IMG/VR virus record: IMGVR_UViG_3300015371_000068
Span: 1 to 47,650 of that record
Strand: one strand, 5' to 3'
Length of the DNA: 47,650 bases
DNA from: a virus
Shown here: one piece after another, positions 32,030-38,445 of the stretch
Layout: each line of letters begins with the position of its first letter
Position numbering within the stretch: position 1 is the first letter of the stretch
Translations under genes and position numbers: made by a program
The notes under the pieces: generated by a model
What the model saw: only the letters and a program-made list of their open reading frames with translations
The model's database searches: none
What the model was told of the DNA's origin: nothing

Positions 32030-32320
32030 TTAAAGGGTTTTCCTCAGATGTTTGTAGAGCTGGTCGTCCACTTCCTCCTGCGTCAGTTTCATGACGATGG
32101 TGGCGACGTTACCCATGCCATTGCGATAATCGGTGATGCGAACCTGCGCCTTCTTCAAGGCATAGCTCACCTGACCGACACGCAACCCTGTCATGCGGGC
32201 GATGTACTTCCCCGCGAATCCGTAGGAAGCGTAGAATGCAGCATCATGCCGCAATCCGCCTTCCATTAGCTCGCGAGCGACCGGACTCGGCCTCTTGCTG
32301 TTGTTCTTACTGGCTACCAT
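32030..32320 (-). CDS. Helix-turn-helix-like early regulator
   Basis: This gene encodes 96 residues from ATG 32320, which follows a strong GAGGAGG site. SYGFAGKYIARMTGLRVGQV followed by SYALKKAQVRITDYRNG has helix-turn-helix spacing. It overlaps the preceding basic protein gene by 14 bases. It is probably a DNA-binding regulator. Confidence 0.55.
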   Translation of the reverse strand: MVASKNNSKRPSPVARELMEGGLRHDAAFYASYGFAGKYIARMTGLRVGQVSYALKKAQVRITDYRNGMGNVATIVMKLTQEEVDDQLYKHLRKTL

Positions 32321-32855
32321 GTTTGCGTTCCTCCTCAAATCTAAGTGCCACTGTTAGCGCCCTGATCGGACACCCGCAGTTCGGGCACTCGTTGATGTTA
32401 TAAGCCGATGCAGCGGGTGCAGCAGTTGTGCCATTACTGGCCTTAGCCCTCCGCGCGGCCATTACTTTCTCCTTGTTTTTGTGATACCACTCGCGCTGTT
32501 GAGCGCGGGCGCGTTCCTTGCTGGCAGTAGTAAGTCCCCGCTTCATTTCCATCATTCGCGTCGCCTTGGGGAGTTTGCTAAACTGCGCAATCGTCAGCCC
32601 GAGCCGTTCCCGCGCTGCCTTGTGACGAGCCATGAAGTTAGCCTGATACTGACGCTGCTTGGCTGGATCGCGGCGTTTTGCCCTTGCCAGTTTCGGCCTG
32701 CCGCCGCGACGCAGTGGATTGCCTCGGGCACTTAATCCCATGGCATTGAGTTTAGCGACACGTTCCCGCGCCGCTGCCGCATTCCTAGCGCGACGATCAG
32801 CCTCTAACTGCGCTTGATCGACCGCGATTTTCTCTTTTTCTGTTTGTTCTTCCAT
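32307..32855 (-). CDS. Basic protein with C-terminal zinc ribbon
   Basis: This gene encodes 182 residues. It is Arg/Lys/Ala-rich and helical, with a CPNCGCPI zinc-binding word near the C-terminus. The central part (RQYQANFMARHKAARERLGL) resembles nucleic-acid-binding helices. A role in early DNA or RNA binding is plausible; no family is recognised. Confidence 0.55.
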   Translation of the reverse strand: MEEQTEKEKIAVDQAQLEADRRARNAAAARERVAKLNAMGLSARGNPLRRGGRPKLARAKRRDPAKQRQYQANFMARHKAARERLGLTIAQFSKLPKATRMMEMKRGLTTASKERARAQQREWYHKNKEKVMAARRAKASNGTTAAPAASAYNINECPNCGCPIRALTVALRFEEERKHGSQ

Positions 32856-32995
32856 TTGTTGTTGTTCTTTCTTTCCTTATCCCACCGAGCGTTGATCGCT
32901 TTCTTACCAATCTTGCTCAGTTCATCTTTTGTTAATAGCGCCGCGCGAGCATGACCGCCGAGTGATGCCATTTCTTTTACAGTCATTTCTTTCAT
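32804..32995 (-). CDS. Small basic protein with GGHARA motif
   Basis: This gene encodes 63 residues. The segment ASLGGHARAALLTKDELSKI with KKAINARWDK resembles short DNA-binding motifs common in phage and bacterial small proteins (GGxARAxxLT). The Lys-rich tail overlaps the next gene by 52 bases. Confidence 0.5.
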   Translation of the reverse strand: MKEMTVKEMASLGGHARAALLTKDELSKIGKKAINARWDKERKNNNKWKNKQKKRKSRSIKRS

Positions 32996-32998
32996 GTA

Positions 32999-33355
32999 TT
33001 ACTTCTCCAATTCGATTTGACCGCCCCTCCATCCTATCGCCATACCATCCATATAGGCAGCGGTGATAAGGGAGGAAAGCCGTTTCCACTGGTCGGTCTG
33101 CACCAGGCACTTGGCGATCTGCTCGTCGTTATCAGGGTGGTGGCCCATGTTATAGCCAAGGTAGCGGGCGGAAAAGGCGCGGAGAGCGCGTTGCTCGGCA
33201 AGATAGGCCAGTTGCGCCACGCTCACGCCTAGCCCCAAGTCGGCCACCATCCCGTCCAGCCCCTTCGCCTCGGTGCGGTCATTAACGTCCCGCGCCGCTT
33301 TCGCTAAAGGATGCTCGGGATCAATCCGATCTGGATTAGTTCGGTAGTCTTTCAT
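32999..33355 (-). CDS. Early protein, unknown function
   Basis: This gene encodes 118 residues from an ATG in an ATGA overlap with the upstream stop. The protein is helical and mildly acidic, with GHHPDNDEQIAKCL and a Trp in QWKRLSSLITAAYMDGM. No family is recognised. The frame is open further upstream, but the coupled ATG is preferred. Confidence 0.55.
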   Translation of the reverse strand: MKDYRTNPDRIDPEHPLAKAARDVNDRTEAKGLDGMVADLGLGVSVAQLAYLAEQRALRAFSARYLGYNMGHHPDNDEQIAKCLVQTDQWKRLSSLITAAYMDGMAIGWRGGQIELEK

Positions 33356-33708
33356 TTGATCCCCTCGTTTAACCCAATCGGTGGTGTTGTCGTAATCCAT
33401 GCTTTCTCTGCCTCCTCGATTGCTTCCAAAAACTCCAAATGCTTCGGGCTGTTTTCGTGCCGATATTTGTCGATCCCATAGTTTTGCGCCGCCCATTTAG
33501 CTGCTGCCAGTAAATCGGCCTTCCGTTGCCGCTTCCCAAATATCCGTGCTGCTGCGCCTCGGTAGATAGTGCCAGCCTTTAGGTTCTGCTCGACTGCAAA
33601 ACGCAGCTCGGCTCGCCCCTCTCCTGCGCCGCTGGTAAAGCCAGCGTAGCGCAGAAGGTAGCGGCATTGCCGTTTCGTTAGCGAGGCAACAAATTCCCTA
33701 GTGTTCAT
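33352..33708 (-). CDS. Early protein, unknown function
   Basis: This gene encodes 118 residues, basic and helical. The N-terminus (SLTKRQCRYLLRYAGF) looks like a small helical DNA-binding domain. The ATG overlaps the stop of the upstream 45-residue gene. No family is recognised. Confidence 0.55.
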   Translation of the reverse strand: MNTREFVASLTKRQCRYLLRYAGFTSGAGEGRAELRFAVEQNLKAGTIYRGAAARIFGKRQRKADLLAAAKWAAQNYGIDKYRHENSPKHLEFLEAIEEAEKAWITTTPPIGLNEGIK

Positions 33709-33842
33709 CTGCCGTTTCCTGTTGTTGGTTTGCTCAGGCTAGGGAAGCTGCGCCGTGAGCAGTATTTAACGTCGTTACTGTTCATATCTTCTCCACCTGC
33801 TGCGGGAAGAATATCTGATCCTGTTTCCACTTTGTTGTTCAT
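33705..33842 (-). CDS. First gene of early operon, 45-residue protein, possibly leaderless
   Basis: From ATG 33842 the frame runs to a TGA at 33705-33707 that overlaps the next ATG. The protein is polar, with no recognised domain (it begins MNNKVETGSDILPAAGG). The promoter -10 box ends only 7 bases before this ATG, so the message may begin at the start codon. An internal ATG at 33785 has a good site (GGTGGAG) and could be the main start. Confidence 0.55.
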   Translation of the reverse strand: MNNKVETGSDILPAAGGEDMNSNDVKYCSRRSFPSLSKPTTGNGR

Positions 33843-33849
33843 ACCTGCA

Positions 33850-33878
33850 ATTATTACGTGCCTGCATGATCTTGTCAA
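33850..33878 (-). promoter_or_regulatory. Strong early promoter of the minus-strand operon
   Basis: On the minus strand TTGACA (33873-33878) and AATAAT (33850-33855) are separated by 17 bases, five or six of six matches each to the sigma-70 consensus. It faces the 24.8-33.8 kb operon and is the best promoter seen in the window. Confidence 0.75.
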
Positions 33879-33894
33879 ACAATAAAATTGACAC

Positions 33895-33966
33895 GGGATC
33901 GCTTTCGCTATGGCTCATTTTTCCCTCTAGGGATCGCATTCGCTATGACTCGCTTTCGCTATGGCT
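33895..33966. repeat. Three short direct repeats
   Basis: Copies lie at 33895-33916, 33930-33951 and 33947-33966 (the last two overlap). The shared core is TCGCWTTCGCTATGRCT. The spacing between the first two cores is 35 bases. Repeats of this kind can be operators or iterons. Confidence 0.75.
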
Positions 33967-33988
33967 TTTTCCAGCACCCCTGCCGCGA

Positions 33989-34158
33989 GCGACTTTCTCC
34001 CGTGTTCTACATAATACGCGAATTACGTGACGCCGGCTTCCAGGTGCCAGGATGTCGTCACCTCCACGCAGTTTACGTAACAAGGTGAAAACGTAAAAAG
34101 GTAGCAAGCACGAGGGGAACGAGTTTTCCCGCGTTTGATATAATACGCGAATTGCGTG
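33989..34158. repeat. Imperfect 40-bp direct repeat pair with ACGC-GAATT-GCGT core
   Basis: The segments 33989-34030 and about 34119-34158 share TTTCTCCCGTG/TTTTCCCGCG followed by ATAATACGCGAATT[A/G]CGTG, offset 129 bases. In the second copy TATAAT is complete and ACGC/GCGT form palindromic arms around GAATT. They may be paired promoters with an operator. Confidence 0.65.
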
Positions 34159-34173
34159 TGAGAGAATTGTCTG

Positions 34174-34233
34174 GGATTGCGTTTTGCTGCAATCCGATTG
34201 CGAACGAGCGCAATCGCGCGGGAGGATTCCCGC
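34174..34233. other. Three tandem perfect hairpins
   Basis: GGATTGC/GCAATCC (34174-34195), GATTGCG/CGCAATC (34196-34215) and GCGGGA/TCCCGC (34218-34233) follow one another with almost no spacing. They could be an RNA structure, a protein-binding array or an origin element. No U-tract follows, so this is not a simple terminator. Confidence 0.7.
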
Positions 34234-34407
34234 TGCTTTACTAAAATCTAAAGTCCATCAGGCAACTAGAGTCGCACATTTCCGCGTTCGTGCAAGCAAA
34301 TAAACTTTGGGCGCATGGCATTGGTCTTGCTCTAAGACACTCGAAAATAAATGAAAATATTTCACATTCCTGCTTGCATGTATAGTAAGGAATGAGAGAA
34401 TGCGACA

Positions 34408-34605
34408 ATGAATAAGCAAACTACAGAGAAAAAGGTAACACTAGAAACTGCGAAGTTTCTCGTGTGGATACATTACGGGTGGAGCGAATATGGTTATAGG
34501 TTCGCTTCCACTAAACGAGAAGCGAGGATCATTCGCGACGAAGCAAGACGCGAAGGATGGGACTCGTTTATCACAAGCGGAATAATCGGACATCAGATTA
34601 AGTAA
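34408..34605 (+). CDS. Small protein of the amidoligase cassette
   Basis: This gene encodes 65 residues, with AAGGAATGAGAG upstream. WIHYGWSEYGYRFASTKREA and RIIRDEARREGWDSF form one compact basic domain. No family is recognised. It is the first gene of the three-gene cassette, 34 bases before the amidoligase, and has the same A/T-leaning codon use as its neighbours. It may be a substrate or regulator of the two enzymes. Confidence 0.6.
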   Translation: MNKQTTEKKVTLETAKFLVWIHYGWSEYGYRFASTKREARIIRDEARREGWDSFITSGIIGHQIK

Positions 34606-34639
34606 CAATCAACAATCAAACTAGAAGGAAAAAAATAAT

Positions 34640-35737
34640 ATGCCGTGGATAAACACTAGTGGCGAATGGGAATGGATAGACGATCAACCATTCGCAGAAC
34701 CTACGGAGGAGACTCCTCCGCCAATGGTAACGTGCCCTTGCTGTTATAACTATGAGCAAGTCCGCGAGGATCAAACTTGTAACGCGCGAGTTTTTTTGCG
34801 CGAGGGAAATGCGCCGCGACTACCTAATGTCTGCGAGGATTGCCAACGCTATTGCGATTCGTGCGACGAAACTTATGCCGTACAGGGTGGTTGGCATGAG
34901 GATTATTGCCCTAATTGTTATGACAATGATTCATGCGGCGAGGATGAAGAATTCTATTATCCTAGACTCAATAGATTTTTCGGCATTGGCCCGAAATTTT
35001 TCGGTCTAGAAATAGAATGCGAAGTTAATTCCTCGCAAGCGCGAGGAGAAAAGCTGCGTCAGTTGCGCTCTATATTGGGCGACTACGCAGCACTAAAAGA
35101 AGATGGAAGTCTGGACTACGGCATTGAAATTGCCACGCAACCAGCTTCCATGAAGGAGCACAAGGTAAGACTGGCAAAACTATTCGCCAAGCTGCCGCGC
35201 GGGTTGTCAGCATGGCGACGTCCATCATGCGGGTTGCACATTCACGTTTCTAGAAGTCCGTTGTCAGACTTAACGATAGCGAAAACGGTCTGCTTTGTTT
35301 CGGCAAATCACAATCGCCGTTTTATTAAGCTGATTGCGGGACGCGACTCCAACAGCTATTGCAAGATACAGCCTAAGAAATTAGGTACGGCTGCGAAGTA
35401 TAACGCGGATCGTTACGAGGCAATTAACTTGCAGAATATTAACACAATCGAATTTCGATTGTTTAAAGGCACGTTGCGTGACGTTAGCGTCTATAAGGCG
35501 TTGGAGTTTACCGACGCATTAACAAACTATGCCGGATGCGCCGCACGGAGCATTCGCGACTCACAATCGCGCGTTAAATTTTGCGCGTTTGTGGAGGAGA
35601 ATAAGGCGACATGGCCTAATCTATGCGCCTTTATTCAAGCGCGTTGGTTCGGTCGCGAAACTGATTTGACTAAGCAAATTGGTTTTAATGCGAGTGAAAA
35701 CAATCAGGAAACATTAGATCAAACATCAGAACAATAG
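34640..35737 (+). CDS. Zinc-ribbon amidoligase (COOH-NH2 ligase, Amidoligase_2 type)
   Basis: This gene encodes 365 residues, with AGAAGGA before the ATG. Residues 30-99 hold five cysteine pairs (CPCC, CEDC, CDSC, CPNC and others) as a zinc-ribbon region. The catalytic domain follows: FGLEIE (121-126), EDGSLDYGIEIATQP (154-168), CGLHIH (197-202), RYEAINLQ (258-265) and IEFRLFKGTL (270-279). These are the signature blocks of Amidoligase_2, a glutamine-synthetase-like fold that uses ATP to join a carboxylate to an amine. The gene is followed 16 bases later by a glutamine amidotransferase that could supply ammonia. The substrate is unknown: a peptide, a protein tail or a cell-wall precursor. Confidence 0.85.
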   Translation: MPWINTSGEWEWIDDQPFAEPTEETPPPMVTCPCCYNYEQVREDQTCNARVFLREGNAPRLPNVCEDCQRYCDSCDETYAVQGGWHEDYCPNCYDNDSCGEDEEFYYPRLNRFFGIGPKFFGLEIECEVNSSQARGEKLRQLRSILGDYAALKEDGSLDYGIEIATQPASMKEHKVRLAKLFAKLPRGLSAWRRPSCGLHIHVSRSPLSDLTIAKTVCFVSANHNRRFIKLIAGRDSNSYCKIQPKKLGTAAKYNADRYEAINLQNINTIEFRLFKGTLRDVSVYKALEFTDALTNYAGCAARSIRDSQSRVKFCAFVEENKATWPNLCAFIQARWFGRETDLTKQIGFNASENNQETLDQTSEQ

Positions 35738-35753
35738 AAGGAGACAATCAATT

Positions 35754-36674
35754 ATGTGTTTAGCTATATTTAAGCCCAAAGGCGTGGAGATAAAGAAAAA
35801 GTATCTCCGCAACGGATGGGATAACAATGAGGATGGAGCGGGTTTTGCGCTTGCGCGAGGTAATGCTGTGGAAATTCACAAGGGTTTTTTCACCTTTAAG
35901 GAGTTTTACACAGCCTTTAAAGAGTTTAACAATCCGAGGGAGGTAGCGTTGATCCATTTCCGCTGGGGAACGCATGGCCCTAATAACGCGGCGAATTGCC
36001 ATCCATTTAGCGTGTGTGGGGATAAGTATGCCATGATCCACAATGGGATTATTGATATTAAGAGGGAAAATTTCGCGTTATCGGACACAGCGCATTTTTG
36101 CGAATTGGTTTTGCAACCGATTTTGGAAAAAGGCGTGGAATTTGATAGCGGCGCATTGCGTTACCTAGTGGAGGGATCGATTGGAGATTTAAATAAAATT
36201 GTGCTTCTGCGTGGCGACGGAGCGCACGTTATTTTCCACGAGAAAAAGGGGGAATGGAAAAACGGCTCGTGGTATTCCAATAATGGCTACCAGTACGCGA
36301 GCACATTTTCCCGCGCGTGGGCTTATGAGGGAAAAGGTTCCTGCGGCGCGTACGCTGGCTTTGGTGCTGGTTACGGCAGTGGAAGCCAGTGGAAACGTCG
36401 CGAACAGACTAGAGAGGATGAAATGTTGGACGCAGCCTATTGGCAGGGAGAATGCGAGAGCGTGTCTGCTGCTGGTTATGGGAGCGAGTGGGAATACCAG
36501 TACAACAAGGAAACGAACAAATGGAGTCGCGTCGGACTGAACAAGCGCATCGCGGAAATGACGGAGGAGGAATGGAGGAAAGAGTGCGAGGAGGAATTGG
36601 AAATCGCCAATCGTGACGCAATCCAAACGCAAGCGGAAATAGATAAGGAGGAGAATGAAAAATACAGTGGTTAA
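35754..36674 (+). CDS. Class II glutamine amidotransferase (Ntn hydrolase)
   Basis: This gene encodes 306 residues, with GAAGGAG upstream. Cys2, exposed after Met removal, is the nucleophile (MCLAIF). Matching class II blocks are NEDGAGFA (25-32), HFRWGTHGPNNAANCHPF (68-85) with Arg70, and AMIHNGII (93-100), as in GlmS and PurF. The enzyme would hydrolyse glutamine and pass ammonia, or act on a gamma-glutamyl bond. The C-terminal 110 residues are Gly/Tyr-rich and then charged helix, and are not part of the core. It is paired with the amidoligase upstream and closed by a terminator. Confidence 0.85.
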   Translation: MCLAIFKPKGVEIKKKYLRNGWDNNEDGAGFALARGNAVEIHKGFFTFKEFYTAFKEFNNPREVALIHFRWGTHGPNNAANCHPFSVCGDKYAMIHNGIIDIKRENFALSDTAHFCELVLQPILEKGVEFDSGALRYLVEGSIGDLNKIVLLRGDGAHVIFHEKKGEWKNGSWYSNNGYQYASTFSRAWAYEGKGSCGAYAGFGAGYGSGSQWKRREQTREDEMLDAAYWQGECESVSAAGYGSEWEYQYNKETNKWSRVGLNKRIAEMTEEEWRKECEEELEIANRDAIQTQAEIDKEENEKYSG

Positions 36675-36689
36675 GGTTTAATCCCTTAG

Positions 36690-36730
36690 TGCGCCGCTAT
36701 GGTTTAAGGCTGTAGCGGCGCAATTTTTTT
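36690..36730 (+). terminator. Strong rho-independent terminator
   Basis: TGCGCCGCTA (36690-36699) pairs perfectly with TAGCGGCGCA (36713-36722) around a 13-base loop, followed by seven T residues. It closes the amidoligase cassette. Confidence 0.9.
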
Positions 36731-36930
36731 GTACTTGAAAATCAGATGCTTAACTTGCACGTAAGAAAAAAAAGCTTGACAAGTTTCCCTCTTTCCCCCT
36801 TAACAATCCCCCTATCACCTTTCGCTAACGCATTACCACTCTGAAAAAAAACATTTCCACAAACTCGTCGGTCGCCACTGCAAAGCATAACGCGAAAACT
36901 CCTCCCACTGGTAACGACCATGCAATCACA
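36731..36930. other. Intergenic region upstream of small terminase
   Basis: These 200 bases lack a gene. TTGACA occurs at 36776-36781, but no good -10 lies at 16-18 bp (TTAACA at 36800 and TAACAA at 36801 are weak). The region is polypyrimidine-rich on the plus strand at 36785-36800. A late promoter or packaging signal could be here. Confidence 0.4.
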
Positions 36931-37422
36931 GTGGAAACGAGTACACAACGCAGCCTAACACAGCCTAAACGCTCGCAATTAGCCATCATGCGTAAGGTCT
37001 TTCCCGATCTCCTCACCTACATATCGGAGGGAAAACCTATCCGACAATTCCTCCACCAGCACAACCTAGACTTTAAAACTCTTATGCGCTTCTTAGACCA
37101 ACGTCCCGAGCAACGTCATCAGTACTCGCACGCGCGGCGTTGCATGGTGGAAGCGTACGTCGCGGAAATTGTGCCGATGAGTGACGCAGTGATAGGGGAA
37201 GAAATGAATGTGGTGACGGCGACAAGGAATGCCGTTGACGCGCGTAAATGGGTGGCTGGAAAACTCGCTCCCAGAGAGTACGGGGATCAACCGGGAGGAG
37301 TCGTTATCAACAATCAGACCAACGTCATGGTGGTAAGCGAGGATCGCTTAAAGGAATTGCAAGCCGTGCGGCAGAAGCTTCTCGTTGCGCGACCAATCGC
37401 CCAGGCACCAGGCAACACGTAA
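36931..37422 (+). CDS. terS: Terminase small subunit (Sf6/TerS-like)
   Basis: This gene encodes 163 residues from GTG 36931; ATG 36988 is an alternative, and neither has a clear ribosome-binding site. The N-terminal region (FLDQRPEQRHQYSHARR) is a helix-turn-helix type DNA-recognition segment. The block NVVTATRNAVDARKWVAGKLAPREYGD is a strong statement for Sf6-type small terminases. The protein recognises the packaging site and activates the large subunit. It is separated from the large subunit by about 2.9 kb, which is unusual. Confidence 0.75.
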   Translation: METSTQRSLTQPKRSQLAIMRKVFPDLLTYISEGKPIRQFLHQHNLDFKTLMRFLDQRPEQRHQYSHARRCMVEAYVAEIVPMSDAVIGEEMNVVTATRNAVDARKWVAGKLAPREYGDQPGGVVINNQTNVMVVSEDRLKELQAVRQKLLVARPIAQAPGNT

Positions 37423-37432
37423 CTTACGTGTT
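37414..37432. promoter_or_regulatory. Perfect palindrome AACACGTAA-C-TTACGTGTT at end of terS
   Basis: Nine-base arms are separated by one base, and the palindrome contains the TerS stop codon. No U-tract follows. Related CGTAA words recur nearby (37441, 37458-37466, 37480), so an operator is more likely than a terminator. Confidence 0.55.
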
Positions 37433-37628
37433 AAGTAAAACGCGTAAGATCATAGCGTTTACGTAATAAGTTTTTAGCGTAAGAACTTTGCTAAGTTAAC
37501 CTGGGCCGGCGGGGGGGCTTTTCGCGGAAGCGCCCGCGGCGATCTTCTCAGGCGTACCGATCTGAAAATGTGACCCTATAGTAATTATAGCTTGACCTGC
37601 TGGCATGTATGGGGTAGTGGTGTGTGGT
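37423..37628. other. Intergenic region with G7 tract and palindromic motif
   Basis: No gene is seen. The region contains repeated CGTAA words, a G-rich segment with seven G residues (37511-37517) and a partial hairpin (GGGCTT with AAGCGCCC), and CTATAGTAATTATAG (37576-37590), which is a short inverted repeat and a possible -10 box. A packaging site (cos or pac) near terS is possible. Confidence 0.4.
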
Positions 37629-38417
37629 ATGAACGAGATAACAGCGGAAGCGAAAGCGGCGGCAGAGAAGGTGTATCATCCCAACTCCAAGTATGTCATA
37701 GCTACCTTCTGCAAAGGCTACGACAGCCGCAATGAGGAAGTAGCAAGGCTATCGGCATCATTTCTCGACTTGGCTGAAGCAAGCGCGAAGGAAGTAGCCA
37801 AACTGCGGGAAACGAATCAGGCGTTAGTTGATAATGCCAAAGGGCGCAAAGCCTCAGAGGAAGCTGCCGTAGCTGAAGCCAACAAGCTACGGGAGCTAAA
37901 CAAAGACCTTAGCGCAATAGTGCAAACGTTAGCTGGGCAGCCTATGGCGGGAGTGCATAAGCCGGAGGATTTAGTTTATCGTATGGACTGTAAACTTTGT
38001 GGTGAGACAGACAGCGCAACAACATGCCCAAGCGCACCCATGCCGGATGTGGAGCAGCTTGCGCGGGAAGCATTAGATGACATCAAGCCTTTCCTGAAAC
38101 ATCAGGACATTGAAGGCTCTGTTGAGGAATCCGAGACTCATGGCGTATTGCTGCGGCTTGCCACCCAAGCCCGCGCACTTCGGCAGGATGAACTAGACGC
38201 CGAGTGGGACAAGGGCTTTAATGATGCGGAGGAAAAAGCAGAGAAAGCCCGCGCACCGCTGGTGGCGGCTGCTACCATTGCACTAGAGCAATATGAACTG
38301 CTGATTCAGATTGTCTCCGACATCAGCGCCTTCAAAGACGTAGATTGGGAGCAGGACGAGCACATTGAAGCTGCGAAGCGGCTGCGCCGAGCCCTCACCG
38401 GCACGGGGGAGAAATGA
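37629..38417 (+). CDS. Coiled-coil protein with a Cys cluster, unknown
   Basis: This gene encodes 262 residues from ATG 37629 (or 270 from 37605); neither start has a good ribosome-binding site. Residues 35-110 form a charged coiled coil, a CKLCGETDSATTC cluster near residue 127 could bind a metal, and the C-terminus is helical. It lies between terS and the hydrolase. The function is unknown. Confidence 0.6.
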   Translation: MNEITAEAKAAAEKVYHPNSKYVIATFCKGYDSRNEEVARLSASFLDLAEASAKEVAKLRETNQALVDNAKGRKASEEAAVAEANKLRELNKDLSAIVQTLAGQPMAGVHKPEDLVYRMDCKLCGETDSATTCPSAPMPDVEQLAREALDDIKPFLKHQDIEGSVEESETHGVLLRLATQARALRQDELDAEWDKGFNDAEEKAEKARAPLVAAATIALEQYELLIQIVSDISAFKDVDWEQDEHIEAAKRLRRALTGTGEK

Positions 38418-38445
38418 TTCCGAACAACCAAAAAGGAGTGAGTAA

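Larger units (their letters stand above)
33879..34407. other. Non-coding control region between divergent operons
   Basis: About 530 bases carry no convincing gene. The region holds three copies of a GATCGCTTTCGCTATGG-like unit, an imperfect 40-bp direct repeat with a TATAAT box, an inverted repeat GTGACG/CGTCAC (34027-34032 and 34056-34061), three adjacent hairpins and a TATAGT box at 34381-34386 before the plus-strand cassette. This is a plausible site for early regulation or for a replication origin. Confidence 0.6.

Noticed and set aside
24746-33842. DNA polymerase, primase or integrase in the early operon
   Set aside because: None of the translated frames shows their motifs, and the annealing-type and nuclease genes are the only replication or recombination candidates.
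33888-34088. 66-residue plus-strand frame in the control region
   Set aside because: Its repeated FRYG words come from the DNA repeats, it has no ribosome-binding site, and it lies over promoter-like elements.
36742-37016. Minus-strand frames upstream of terS
   Set aside because: They are short, Cys/Phe-rich and without start signals, in a region between two plus-strand units.
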